Assembly (NCBI GenBank): GCA_015501605.1
Contig: JADNRZ010000005.1
Span: 1,612,001 to 1,676,000, forward strand
Direction: 5' to 3'
DNA length: 64,000 nt
Origin: Panaeolus papilionaceus
Taxonomy: Eukaryota; Basidiomycota; Agaricomycetes; Agaricales
Shown here: in pieces, positions 1-11,332 of the stretch
Numbering within the stretch: the first letter of the stretch is position 1
How the letters are laid out: each line of letters begins with the position of its first letter
Translations under genes and position numbers: made by a program
Notes under the pieces: model-generated
The model's database searches: none
What the model saw: the letters and a program-made list of their open reading frames with translations, nothing else
Told to the model about the DNA's origin: nothing

Positions 1-306
1 CTTTTCCTCATAGATGAAGGCTATGATTGACCTCCAGATATGCTTATCACAAAAATGCGACACAAAAACCCTCAGATTTCGTTCTACAAGCGACAAATGT
101 GAAACGCTGTTTAGATGAATGTCGCTGCATGTTACCTGAAATCAGGGTCAACCGTTCATTTTGAGTCTGCTGACCAGTATGAGCGAATCTATACCTTCTG
201 CGGCCAATATGTCCAGTATGACGGCCAGCCAGAATTTGGCCTGGTATGCTGGGAATCCTCCATCGAGAGCATGAGTACAGGAGCTTCATTGCCAAGACAG
301 AACCAG

Positions 307-364
307 TCCTTTTCTTTCTCTTTCCCTCTCTTCCCATTTCCATTCTTTTTTTCTTCTTCTTTCC
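307..364 (+). promoter_or_regulatory. Pyrimidine tract before the membrane-protein gene
   Basis: A run of about 58 bases is almost entirely C and T (two A exceptions) and ends three bases before the ATG at 368. Such CT-rich tracts just upstream of start sites are common in fungal core promoters. Bases 1-306 show no gene I can support. Confidence 0.45.
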
Positions 365-367
365 AAG

Positions 368-2918
368 ATGTCCTCCGGGTCACAGTTTATTCTTGATGAT
401 AGCTCGCAGGCGTTTCGATATTCTGGAGCTGATTGGTCGGTCAACAATGTTATGCAGTTATACGGCGGAACTTCCCATGCGCCCCGCAGTCTGGGGGATC
501 CACAAGCGCCTCAACCTGGTACTATCAGCTTGGATTTCGAAGGTAAATTACTATGCCCGGCATTTCGTGCTTTGATGTCAAGCTGATGCCTCGGAATCCT
601 TAGGAAATTCTGTTTCGTTCTATGGAACAACCCCTGTAGCACTTGTTTCTCAAAATGTCCTCATCTCCATCGACGGCAATCCTCCATATGAGACGACCAT
701 TGGCGATGGTTCGGTTCATTATGGTCAATGGTATCAGTCCCCTTTGCTTCAGGAAGGGCGACACAGTATCACCATTGATCGTATTGCGGGAGCATCTTTG
801 GACTACGCAGTTGTGTCTGCAGGATCACAAACACCGTCGAGCGGCAAAATGGTCGTTGTAGATGATCGTAGCCCGTTGATATCGTACGCAGGTTCTTGGA
901 GGCAAACAGACCAAATACTCCAATCTAGCATCACACCTGACGGACGACCACTCGGCAATTCTACGCACCAGAGCTGGGCTCCAGGTGATAAGATTACATT
1001 CACTTTTTCAGGTACCAAATTTCATTTATCCACCCATTCCTGCATTAGCTAATGCAGCATGTATCCCCTCTGTCTAGGGACCTCCCTGGCTGTCTATGGC
1101 GTATTTTCCTGGAGAAATCTGGGCGTGCTATCCGCCACTTATACCCTTGATGGGTCCTCGCTTTCGGAGTCGTATGCTGTGACGATGAGCTCTCCGGAAT
1201 ACATTAATAACATCGGCGATGCTCCAAATTTCCTTTATTATGCGGCTGATTCATTGTCTGTCGGGGACCATACTCTCGTCATCGATATAACGAGGTGTAG
1301 CAATCAAACTTTTGCACTCGATTACATTACATACGCGTCATCCTCCAACGTCCCTGTTCGCCTGGGTCCTTCCTCGTCTTCTAACGCGGGCCCCTCTTCC
1401 ACCGCCACTCACAACACGGATCCAGTACCCACTGTAAAGTCACCGGGAGCTCAATCGCGTAAAAAGCTACCAGTAGAGGGCATACTAGCAGGCGGAGTAG
1501 GAGGGTTGGTGCTTCTTGCGCTATTGATCTTTCTAATAGTTTTTTTCCGTCGGCGACGATCCAAATATCGGCATGGCAGGCAGCGCCTCGGAAGCGACTA
1601 CTGTACGTCTTGGAGACATGAGATCATGTTCATTCTTTACTGAATAAATATTCTAGATGACGCATCTAGGCCACTTATGTCTGAACAACACAGTGGGTTG
1701 AGGACGCTCTACCTTCGTGGCACATCGATGGACAGCCAACGGACACATAGGCTAAATCTTTCTTCGACGCCAAATACTGCGCTTCAACCTTCTGACCCTC
1801 CTGCTGAGACCCCTGAAAACTCTGCGAGGACTATAGAATCATTCTTCCCAGCACAGGTTGTTTCGCCAATGGACGACCCTGTGATCTTCGACGAACCCAG
1901 AAATATTCTTCCTATTCGGCAACCAAGTAATCATATCGTTATACGACCAGTTGCTCCTAGAGGCCCCCCACTTGTCATTCCATCCGCCAATCCATCCTCT
2001 GATCGACGATTAACCCCAGTCAGGAGGCAACCGAGCATCGTAACCGCAAACCTGTCACCGTACTCTTCTCCATACACACCATCCTCTCAACCAATGTCAG
2101 CCATATCTCCTTCGCGTACAATTGCTACTCGCACAGCGACCAGCCCTCTAATACAGCTCGACATTGAAGCGCCTGCACCAGTGCGGCACTCAACTTCAAC
2201 CAGCAGCGTCCGACACGGCCTCGTCGCTCCCGCAATGAGTCTTGATGTTGCTCGCAGAAACAGATCAGCCAGTGACAGTATGGTGCAAGTAAATAAGACG
2301 GGAGTCATAGGACCTCGAACCCCAATTCGTCGTGGATATTCTGATTCACCTATTCACAACAACGTGCGGACTGGGTCTCAGGCATCCCTGCAACCACAAC
2401 TAGCAAGAAAGCCCCTGTTAACTCCAGTTCCAGACATCGAGTCCCTGCTGGGAGATAGCCGGCGACATAGTCATATCATCCCACTTTCAGCTCAACTTGA
2501 CCAGGCGTTGGCTGACCTTCTTTCCCCTGGTCCTGACAGCGCCGATTCTGACTGGATGAGGCGGCGGTTATCGGAGAGTGACATGGATAGTCCCAGACCC
2601 CTTTCTGCACACAGCCCGCTGTCGGAACTACAACACCGTTTGACACCTATTCGCAGGCCTTCCGACCAAGAAAACCCACCGCTGCTGACAGGTCATGTTA
2701 CAGCCGCGTTCATCTCACCCTCCCCCATTAGGGCCAGATGGGCGTCAATTCTAAATCGGGCATCACGACCGTTGCCTTCAGGTATTCCTGATGATGTGAA
2801 TGGTTCTGGCGAGGGAGACGATTTCTTGTCAGATGAAGGACCCCCTGCTTATCATACACTTTCTGCTCGACAAAGCGGCTCGTCACAGCCGATGCGTAGT
2901 CCGAGACTCCGCATTTGA
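368..2918 (+). CDS. Single-pass membrane protein with beta-rich ectodomain
   Basis: Four exons join in frame: 368-542, 604-1011, 1078-1602 and 1657-2918, giving about 789 residues. Residues 1-195 and 195-300 look like two successive beta-sandwich-like blocks rich in Thr, Ser, Gly and aromatic residues. A Ser/Thr/Pro linker follows, then one strong hydrophobic helix at about 329-351 (starts ILAGGVGGLV) with an Arg-rich stop-transfer sequence (RRRRSK). The remaining roughly 430 residues are a disordered, Ser/Pro/Arg-rich cytoplasmic tail. I see no N-terminal signal peptide, so the topology (ectodomain outside) is inferred from the helix and the positive-inside rule. This layout is common in Agaricomycete proteins of unknown function. 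A wall or surface sensor role is speculation. Confidence 0.85.
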
Positions 2919-3364
2919 ATCTGTCTTTTTTCATTGTCTGTTCTTATTGTGTTCCACAAGCTTTTTGGACTCGATTATCTGATTTACCTATTCACTCTCT
3001 TGGTAGTATTGTAGCGACGGACTTCATTGAAAAACATTGTCGTTAATTGAAAAGACATTTGTATGTACATGTACCTTGTAATAGCTCGAAACCCAGTCAA
3101 GAGGCACACCAAAAATTGTGGTGTAGAAACGCTTCTTTAATCCACGATACAATATTCGTCGGTGCTTATAAGTTATGTGTAACTCTATGCTCCAGAGAGT
3201 CACATAATCTCCGCGTTATGGAATTCGTTGGAGTTGTGGGGTCGAACTTGGATGAGGAACTCCCTAATCAGGAATGACGTCGACGGAGCGCACTCTGTCG
3301 GTCGCCATTATAATAACCACGATCTCCTTCAATTCTATATCTTAATTCACCCACAACACAAAGA
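2919..3364. other. Intergenic, nothing recognised
   Basis: About 450 bases between two genes on the same strand. No coding frame, RNA gene or repeat stands out. It should hold the 3' end of the membrane-protein gene and the promoter of the small gene that follows. Confidence 0.4.
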
Positions 3365-3764
3365 ATGTCGCCACAAGAACGATTTAAGAATATTGGCAAG
3401 AGGGGAACCCCAATGGTACGTCCTCATTGCACTTGGCATTGATAGTGGTATTTCCGATTGTTGTTGTTGACTCTTTTGGATTCTATCAAGGCTACGGCTA
3501 TGGGTGTCAGTATAGTGGGCCTTCTAGGGGGCATGTGGCTTATGGGGAGGGATGTTAAGCAGAAGGAGGGACAAGTCTCAGCTCACGGTAAGTGCTACGT
3601 GAATATTTTGCTTACTTACACTCATGACTTCTTCAGGATCGGCATCATCTTCCGATGTGGACAACAAGGCGATGAGCTCAAAGGAAGTCAGCGATACTAT
3701 TGTTGTACCAAAGCCCGGTACAGACCGCCTGAGCAGTACGGCAGCAAGGAAAGTGGCGACCTAG
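3365..3764 (+). CDS. Small single-helix protein, unknown
   Basis: Three exons fit in frame: 3365-3415, 3491-3587 and 3637-3764, about 91 residues. The donors (GTACGT, GTAAGT) and CAG/AAG acceptors are good. The protein has a short basic N-terminus (MSPQERFKNIGKRG), one hydrophobic helix around residues 18-34 (VSIVGLLGGMWLMG), and a Ser/Lys-rich tail. Size and shape recall small mitochondrial or ER membrane proteins, but I do not recognise the family. No longer frame competes here. The main doubt is whether the first exon is right. Confidence 0.55.
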
Positions 3765-5146
3765 TCTGATCAATTCGCATTAATATATACTAAGAAGCCA
3801 GTTAATGATACATGTATATCACAAGAGATTTATTCCGAAATCAAGACTCGGATAGCAGGTTTGAAGCTAGTGAGGGAGTTGCACTGGCAATTGTCGTGCA
3901 TCGGATGGTGTGGCAACATATGTATGTGCAACACGCCTGCCAGGTAAGGGTCTCAATGCATCATCGCATACCGGAAAAATGGCGGTAGTGAGCTCAATGT
4001 ATACACGACTTGAGTGTGCATAGCTGTTGTTGTACATGTGCGATACCTGGTGGGTCATGACACCAGGAGCTTTAGTAACTATGGTGCTTTACAAGTTGCA
4101 TCATGATCATGGTGCTACACCGTACAGTGATCAAATGGTGATGTACAACAAGGAAGGTTGCTCCATGATGGGATATGCTGACCGCAAAGTTTGCTGGCAC
4201 TCCCTCCCTGTTGATGACATGAATGCAATTTTGATGTGTCTGATGGGCTTGGAGATGAACCGAGTTGTTGAGTTTATATTTGGAACATGAAGATCGGAAC
4301 ATAGTCGCATTTTTGAACAATAACACCTCAATTTAACTTTTGAATAATTATCCGTGTTTATGGCATATTTTTTTTACTACCGTTTAGCTGGTTGCCCGCT
4401 GAGAAGCACTGATATCGACATTCAAAACGGCGCAATCATATTAAGCGCGCGACACTTTCCCGCGCTCAAGAACCAGCAGAATCTGGTCTGCAACGACTTA
4501 TTATAATAATCTGTTTATTACATGACCAGTGACAGCCAACATTGGCTTAATATATCCACTTTTGATGGGTCTTCGTACACTATTGTCATCGGGGAGCCAG
4601 ACTCGAAGAAATCGGGAGGTATCCAAAACGTGAAACCTTCAAGCAAAAGCAGTACAAAGGAGTCATTCTCGTCGTTGTAGTTAGGATCAAAATGGGGGTA
4701 ATATACCGATTAGACCGCCAGACAAGCAATATTCTCTCGGTATTCACGGTCTCGCGATGCTCCTGACCAGAACGGCTCTCATTGCCCGCCTGGGAATATC
4801 ACCCGAGTCGCAAGCTAACGATGAGCGCCAATGGCCAGGTCGGTGAGTATCAGGTTGATAGAAATCTCCACCGCAGTATTTCATCTGATGGATTGAGTAC
4901 AATCAGTTTCCATTTGACTCTCGCAACTGCGCCTCGTTGCTCGACAGGCTTCTCGAGTACATGTGACATTGACCCTTCTTCTATCCTTCCCATAGTGCTT
5001 ACAACATCACAACTTCCGAAAAGGAGCCCTTTTCCACGCGAAAACGCTATAAAGGACGTTGGGATCTTGGAGATTCTCAGTCAAGCACCATCGGTACTTA
5101 CTACTTCGATTCTTTCGACGTACCCATTTACAAGATACACACGACA
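3765..5146. other. Intergenic, no supported gene
   Basis: About 1.4 kb. An open frame at 4027-4290 is low-complexity (many ATG/TG repeats, rich in Met) and shows no splice context or domain. The last hundred bases hold the TATA box of the next gene. Confidence 0.4.
5048..5055 (+). promoter_or_regulatory. TATA box
   Basis: TATAAAGG lies 99 bp before the ATG at 5147 of the small secreted protein gene, within the usual fungal distance. Confidence 0.55.
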
Positions 5147-5669
5147 ATGTTCAATCTCTCCAAGCTCGCTGTTCTTCTTGCCACCACCAGCTCAGTCATT
5201 GGTGCTACTGTCTCGAAGCGTCAGACACCTCCACCTTTGACGACCTGCGAGATTGTCTTTCTGCCCGACGTCCCAGTCGATCCCTCCGTCACGCCCGTCA
5301 ACACTGAATTTAATTTCAGTATGTCCCTCCACTGATTCAATACCGTTACTCTACTAATCTTCGAATTTACAGTCCTTGGGTTCTACTTGGCCAACGTTGC
5401 CGGCGGCCCGATCTTTGTGCGTATTCAACCTTTGATTCTCATTGAATGCAGATGCACTGAGAAACGATGTTTATCTCCGGACACAGAACTCCGGATCTAC
5501 CTCCGTTGAGAACCCCGACGATGTGTTTACCGCAACGGACAGTTTAGGTGTCTACGGCTGGACTGCAGCTCAGACCTCCACAGCTCTTGCTGCTCTGGTC
5601 GGTCAAACCAAGTCCAGTATTGGAAGCTCCATCAACTGGACCATCGACTCTGTGAAGTGCGATGCATAG
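5147..5669 (+). CDS. Small secreted protein with KR processing site
   Basis: The start is chosen because it opens a clear signal peptide (MFNLSKLAVLLATTSSVIGA), followed at once by TVSKR, a Kex2-type dibasic site, then QTPPPL. The first intron is about 5321-5372 (GTATGT ... TTACAG). A second, very short intron of about 31 nt (GTATTC ... TGCAG, near 5421-5451) is needed to keep frame. The mature protein is about 110 residues, with one possible N-glycosylation site (NWT) near the C-terminus and a Cys at each end (TTCEI and VKCDA) that could pair. It ends at TAG 5667-5669. I do not recognise the family. It behaves like a fungal small secreted protein. The second splice site is uncertain. Confidence 0.65.
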
Positions 5670-6104
5670 ATCCCGAAAACAAGCATTTTCCAGGTGTTGC
5701 TGCACCAGTAATATTCGACGGGGAACCAAGAATCCTATCGAAACCCTAACGTGTAAAAGAAAGAAAATGGAGAAAACAGAAGGGAGTTGTTAGAATGATG
5801 CGCTAGTTGTATATCTATATTGGACGACTCAGTTGCAATTGCATACAATCTAAATATAGAGGTTTGAAGTCGTTGCCAAGTTGTCGCACCATGAATCCGT
5901 AAGGCAGAGGTGAAGTGGGTATGCGTTTCGAAGTTCTGCTATTTTATGGATTTCCAGCACACCGAAGATCACGATTGTGTGGTCCCGAGAGTAGCCTTGG
6001 GATTCGAGCCATTTTAGGGTCTCAAGTTGACATCTTATCACCAAGCTCCTGCCTCATCAAACATTCAAGCGCCCATATACGCGCCACAACACCGTTAAAG
6101 CGCG
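5670..6104. other. Intergenic, nothing recognised
   Basis: 3' flank of the secreted-protein gene, leading into the tRNA-Asn-derived repeats. No coding support on either strand. Confidence 0.35.
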
Positions 6105-6235
6105 TGCCCCATAGCCACAGCCCAGCTGGTTAAGGCGTTCGACTGTTGGCAAGGATCATCCAACCAAACTTCGAGTTGATTGGTGAGATGAGAAGTACTA
6201 TCGGGAGATCAAGAGTTCGATCCTTTCTGGGGCAG
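6105..6235 (+). pseudogene. Decayed tRNA-Asn(GTT) with intron
   Basis: The D-arm (AGCTGGTTAAGGCG), the CTGTTG anticodon loop and the T-arm with GGGGCAG end match the intact tRNA-Asn genes at 7363 and 12739. However, about six extra bases interrupt the region between acceptor and D-stem, the anticodon stem has a C-to-T change, and the T-stem is mismatched (AAGAG opposite CTTTC). An intron-like insert of about 50 nt follows the anticodon. It is probably not functional. It is one arm of an inverted pair with 6430-6537. Confidence 0.7.
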
Positions 6236-6429
6236 ATTATTTTGCCAAAACCCCCCGCACGAATGAATAGGTTACGCAGAAGAAAATCTACGGCTGGGGC
6301 TTAGCGCTGACCTCGAGGAGGGCTCCTTTTTGTCGGAATGTTACAGTATAATAACACAAAAAGCTCCCTTGGTAACGGGCTATCGGTCCCAACACAATCG
6401 TTCTGGGATTAAAGCAAAAAAAAGAGCAA

Positions 6430-6537
6430 CTACCCCAGAGAGGATCGATAGTACTTCGCATCTTACCAATCAACTCGAACTGCGTTGGATGATTCTTGCC
6501 AACAGTCGGACGCCTTAACCAGCAGGGCCACGGGACA
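6430..6537 (-). pseudogene. Decayed tRNA-Asn(GTT), T-arm deleted
   Basis: On the minus strand this copy keeps the D-arm, anticodon loop and the same intron variant as 6105-6235. It has lost about 17 nt covering the variable loop and the 5' half of the T-arm: the sequence runs from ACTATCG straight into ATCCTCTC. The acceptor stem is also damaged (TGTCCCG against TGGGGTA). A transcript could not fold into a normal tRNA. Confidence 0.75.
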
Positions 6538-7362
6538 TGTGCATGGGTTCCAAGCAAGTCACCTCATGAAACAGCGAACCGAGCATCTCACATTTGAAGG
6601 ACTCTATACTAAGAGTTATACGTGCGCTATAAGAAAGGCCTAGGAGTGAAAGAAAGAAATAGAGAAGACGAGGTGGACGGGAACAGGATACGAAGGAACC
6701 AGGGGAGGAGGCGAAAGGGAAGAGAGATGATTAACGACTTCGGTGTGACTCGAGTTCGTTAGGTTGCAAAGGTTTAGCGTATCGAGTTGCCAGTGGTGTC
6801 GCGGGAACAATTAGGTACTTAGTATTAGGTCAAACGAGCCTGTAATTATGCATAGCTCTGCGTATATCTATTTTGCAACGACATTCGCAAGATATTCGTT
6901 CATTATGTGTCAGGAACGAGTCGATATCCGAGTCTGTTATGTAGCGCTCGGCGTTCAGACGATGTCACGCTATTTCATCCTTTTAAGGTTCTGCGATTAT
7001 TCATTGGGATGAGAGTTGAGCTCCTCTATCTTTACCGATGCACCTTCTACTTCACCTATGTATGCTATACCAGCTTCAAAATAATAGCAATTTGATACTA
7101 ATGTGTGTAATGAACGGCTCACGACATGCGCTGCTGTTCATAAATCTATTCACCCACCCTCGTTCAGTACAAAGCCAATTGATTCGACAGCGTATGTAAA
7201 GGAAAATAGGAAAAGTGTTTGATGGTGGGAGGCAAATAAGAGAAAAGACGGCCAGGTGAATAGTTCAGAACAGGGAAACCCTATTCGAAGTCTCGACGTT
7301 TTGTGTGTGATTGCTTGGGGTGTATACTTCTAGTTCTGTCCATCGTCGGACAACAAAAATAC
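6538..7362. other. Intergenic, nothing recognised
   Basis: About 820 bases with no coding frame showing splice support and no RNA gene recognised. It separates the pseudo-tRNA pair from the intact minus-strand tRNA-Asn. Confidence 0.35.
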
Positions 7363-7486
7363 CTGCCCCAGAGAGGATCGAACTCTCGATCTCCCGATAG
7401 TGCTGAACACGTCGCCAATCAACTCTTAAGTTGGATGTGAAAGAATCTTAACAGTCGGACGCCTTAACCAGCTGGGCCATGGGGCA
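7363..7486 (-). tRNA. tRNA-Asn (anticodon GTT), intron-containing
   Basis: The minus strand folds as a full cloverleaf. Acceptor TGCCCCA pairs with TGGGGCA, with discriminator G. The D-arm contains AGCTGGTTAA, the anticodon stem TCCGA pairs with TCGGG, and the anticodon loop CTGTTAA gives GTT. The T-arm is GAGAG/CTCTC with loop TTCGATC. An intron of about 50 nt sits one base after the anticodon, the standard nuclear position. Exon sequence is identical by eye to the copy at 12739-12862, but the intron differs. Confidence 0.93.
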
Positions 7487-7976
7487 TGTGAAATTTACCT
7501 ATGAACACGCTTTCAAGGTCCGGGTCAAACTCACAGATTGCTGGTCCGAAATCCTGCAGGGTATGCACTGCGAATCCACACCAGCTACCATTAACTCGGG
7601 TCTTCAATCTTACATACAGTGTCACTGTGGAGTTGCTCAGCCAGTTGCCTACAGGGTGTGAAACATCAGTTCCTTGATGATGATGAATGAAGATAGCTAA
7701 AACTACTAAGTAAAAAGGAAAAAAAGATGTCGTTACTCAACGAACACAAAGTCCTACAAGAGAAAAAAGTCCTAACAACCAATTTCTGCGCGCGAGGGGT
7801 AGAAAGGGAAGAGAATTCAAGACCTCATAATGACGAATAATTGGCATAGGTAATGTTGAAGTCATAGAACATGGATGGATGGGAAAAAAGAGAACTATAT
7901 GACTAACTTGAAAAAAGACCCAACGCCAGAAGAAGGAATGGGAGGAGGGAAAAAATAAGTGGTACGGATGAACCAG
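7487..7976. other. Intergenic, nothing recognised
   Basis: The 3' flank of the RING-protein gene, A-rich, with no other feature seen. Confidence 0.35.
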
Positions 7977-10884
7977 TCATCCAACATCCAGATCAAGCTC
8001 AACCCTGCATAGAGGGCAAGTCTTGCTCCTAGCAAGCCAACGTTCAAGACAAGTCTCATGAAACGAGTGTCGACAGACAGACGTCAAACCAGCTCGATCT
8101 CCGTCTTTGAACTGAAACAAGCAGATACCACATTTATTGACGGCCACGTCAAGCAACCTCAACTTGAGTTTCACGCGTCCATCGTCAAGAACTCGTCTCC
8201 GAGCGACTTCAATACGCCCTATGAGGGATATGTTGTCGCTGGTACTGCCGCTGGGCCTCGGGGAGGTAGATGTTGCTTGCTGCTGCCCGTGGGTGAGAGG
8301 AGGATTCGCGGGACCAATAATTTCGGAGAGAAGGAGCAGCGTCTACATAGCGATTTGAATTGAAGCCTGGCTCGCTCCATGTATTGTGACCACGACCTGA
8401 TGAACTTACTTCGTAATCTGAGCCGCTATTATTGTCTTGCGAGAGCTGTGAAACGAGGAGGTCCAGCTGAGTGAGATCCGAATAGCCATTGGACGGTGAA
8501 GCAGCAGGAGGACGAGGTGACCCAGGATAATTCGATGGAGGGGGGAATGATTGCATATTTGATATCTGGACAGATGAATGATCGTTGGGCGACTCAATCA
8601 ACCGGTCAAAGGAAGGTGTTCTAGATATCATCGTAGGCAGTTGTGTTTGGGATCTGGAGCGAGGATCGTCCAGGCGCGGTGTGGTCGTACCACTCGGTGG
8701 GTAATTATCGAAGGTGTTGTCGTCCAAGTCAATCAGGAGGCCTTCCGGAATATTATTCTGTCCCCAACTTAAGCTCGGCCCATCAGCACCCAAACTAGGA
8801 CTTGATGTTGGTGGTGGACGAGGTAGAGGTCGACCGTAGTGGTGACGAGTGGGAGTCATAGGCTCATCTGAACTGCTCGACTTCGATGAAACTATGCCTC
8901 GTAAATTAGGGGATGGTGGAACAGGGGCAGCATGCGTACTGCAGACGTTGTGGCACGAGCACGATGACTCAGCGACGACGGGGTTTGAATCGGTCAGTAA
9001 ATCCAAAGGAATGTTCTTGAGCTTCGGCGTCGGAGTTAAGACTGGGATGTTAGCCAGAGGATCGGCATGATCGGCAGCATGAGGTTGGCTTGAGTTCAGC
9101 TCAGCTAGTCCCAGATCGAAGTGCTTCCTTTCAGGACTCTCAGGAAGAGGAGTATGGAGGGCCTTGTGATAGGTAGCGATGGCCGGTCCGCTCTGATCAA
9201 TGAGCAGGTTGGGCTTCGACTCGACCCGGATAGGTGCTAGATAGATAATACGTGTGCCAGCTTGCACGGCAACAGTCTGAACAGGAGCGCCTGCGATCAA
9301 GGTGGCATTGACGGGATTAATGGGGAACATGGTTGGGATTGGAGTGTGCTCAGGGGTTGGGTAAATGATGCTAGTGACCGTATCTGATAGTTCTGGACAT
9401 GTTCGAACGGAAGGGGTCGTGGGGGTGGAAATGGACTTCTGTTTTTCGATGTGAGGCTCCAAGTTCTCCGAAATCGAGGACATGCCCTCTGTTTGTTCGC
9501 TCTTATACCTCCTCGGCGGGGAGTGCCCTTTGGACTTGCTGGATGGTAATGATAGTGTGTCCTGTGATAGCGAGCTGAGATTATGACGTGAGCGATTAAG
9601 GACTTTGAGAGGATGCCCGAAGGAGAAGCTCAAGCTCCGAGTCGGAGACGCTGTTTCCTTGACATGATCGGTGCCGGACAGGATCTTATTCGTCAGAGAC
9701 CGACGAATGGGTTTTCCGTCCGTATCGACACCATCACAGTCCTTTCCATCCAGCACTTCCCAAGCATCCAAACGGTCTTTGCCTTTAGAGGGGAATATTT
9801 TTCGGGAACGGGAAGAGTCGTTCTTCGGAGGAGACGATGAAGGGAGTTTGAGGAAGGATGGTGCGGCAAGGGAAGATGAACTGCGGAAAAAGGTGGATTT
9901 GGAAGCAGAGTATAGTGTCTGAGGTGAACCAGGCTGAGCAGTCATTGCACGTTCCTGATGAGCAGGCGAGCGAGGTGGGAAGAATGTTCTTAGTGGAGAA
10001 AGGGATAAGAAACGCTTTTTCGGAGTCTGAGGGGAAAACTGTAGGTCGTCCTCTGTCACAGCCTCGGGATCGATATCTATTTTCACTGAGGGCTTAGCTT
10101 TAATCGTGCGCCCGCGGCTCAGCTTCTGGGCGTCTTGCAGGCTGTCGGTCGATTTGTGAAGGTTGTCCTCATTCAGAGGAGGAAATCCCGGAAAATCAAC
10201 TCCGCGACGCTTGCGCCAGTCCAGCTGGATTTTGGTCGTCAGTTGACGACCTGATGGTAGATCCGTTGAGGAGATGGGGATTGTCCTAGAGTCGATAATC
10301 GAGATATCATCGTCGAGATCAGAACCATCTAGAGAGCTCGTTCCTTCCCGTGAGGATGACGAGACCGCAGCTCGCTCCACAGAATCCTCCACCGTCTCCT
10401 GCTGAGGTTCTGGCACCTCTTGAATGGTGTCTGGGACTTGTCGACTGGATTCAGGGATGTTCGTGGGGACTGGAGTGGGAGAAACCAAAGACACCACACT
10501 CGAGGCAACAGACGAAGGCAATGTCATGATAGCCTCTTGGAACGAGGGCGGTGGGTAATCTGGAATACCTATAATGTGCATTGTGAGTAGAGAGCATTGT
10601 GGGATTGAAAAGTAGTTCATACCGTTCGGGTCGACTCGACCACCTGTAACGGTCGTCCTGCGACCTGCCCTGCTGGCAAGCGCATTTATATTTCTGGGAG
10701 CAAGATTAAAGCGGGGGTCTTCATCGAGGGGACGAGGGTTTCTTTCTGGTCTTGCCTGAGGTTTGGGCTTCTTGCCTTTGCCATTGCGCGGGCGTTCAGA
10801 ACTCTGGGAGGACTGGCCAGCGGCATCGCGCTCTCTATACGGCGAGATAGCATTAGCTGCGTCCGTATCTCTTTGGGGAGCCAT
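7977..10884 (-). CDS. RING-H2 zinc-finger protein (putative E3 ubiquitin ligase)
   Basis: Three exons: 10884-10623, 10568-8410 and 8342-7977, about 928 residues. Residues 1-800 are Ser/Pro/Arg-rich and look disordered. The C-terminus (about 878-919) is a complete RING-H2 finger: CGIC, then CRHSFH, ETC and CPLC, i.e. C-x2-C-x14-C-x-H-x2-H-x2-C-x10-C-x2-C, preceded by a charged helix (IEVARRRVLDDG). RING-H2 domains bind two zinc ions and recruit E2 enzymes, so ubiquitin ligase activity is likely; substrates are unknown. The last exon is easy to miss because the second exon stays open past the real donor (GTAAGT at 8409-8404). The joined frame, not the read-through, gives the conserved finger. 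The first intron (54 nt) is a multiple of three without stops. Confidence 0.9.
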
Positions 10885-11332
10885 AGGTAAAGTCAGAAGA
10901 GAAGAACCGTCTTAAAGAAACATGCGGCGACCACGAATAGACAGCATTGCAGGCTTTGCCAGTATTTGGTTCCATCCAGGCTCCGCTAGCTCTTTGCAGG
11001 TGCCCAGGTAGAAATATCTGTTAAGATAAATAACACGAGTCCATTTATCATCCGAAGTCCATAGCAAGTAAATTGGGGTGCAAAGGCAACCTCATGAATC
11101 TGATGGGAACGAGCGAGCTCTATTTGCCGTCTATTGTTTCTACAACGTGTTGGCAAACATTAGCCCCTATCCCTGAATGCTTTGCCTAGGTTGACATGCG
11201 TATATGCAAGTCCCCTGCTGAAATACACATAAAATCTGGAAATACAGTTTTATTAAAGACTGACCGCGCAGAAGAGCAGAGGTGCTACCTTTTGGTTTGT
11301 AAAGATGACCCACGACAGCGGTTTATTCTAGG
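10885..11332. other. Intergenic between two minus-strand genes
   Basis: Promoter and 5' leader of the RING gene and the 3' flank of the next gene. No further gene or repeat recognised. Confidence 0.35.

Noticed and set aside
4027..4290. 87-codon plus-strand frame
   Set aside because: Met-rich, low-complexity, no domain, no promoter or splice context.
6288..6557. 89-codon minus-strand frame over the tRNA pseudogene
   Set aside because: Its first part is a shadow of the tRNA sequence; not a protein gene.
8209..8409. Open frame continuing past the RING gene's second exon
   Set aside because: Reading through the GTAAGT donor gives a low-complexity tail, whereas splicing gives a complete RING-H2 finger.
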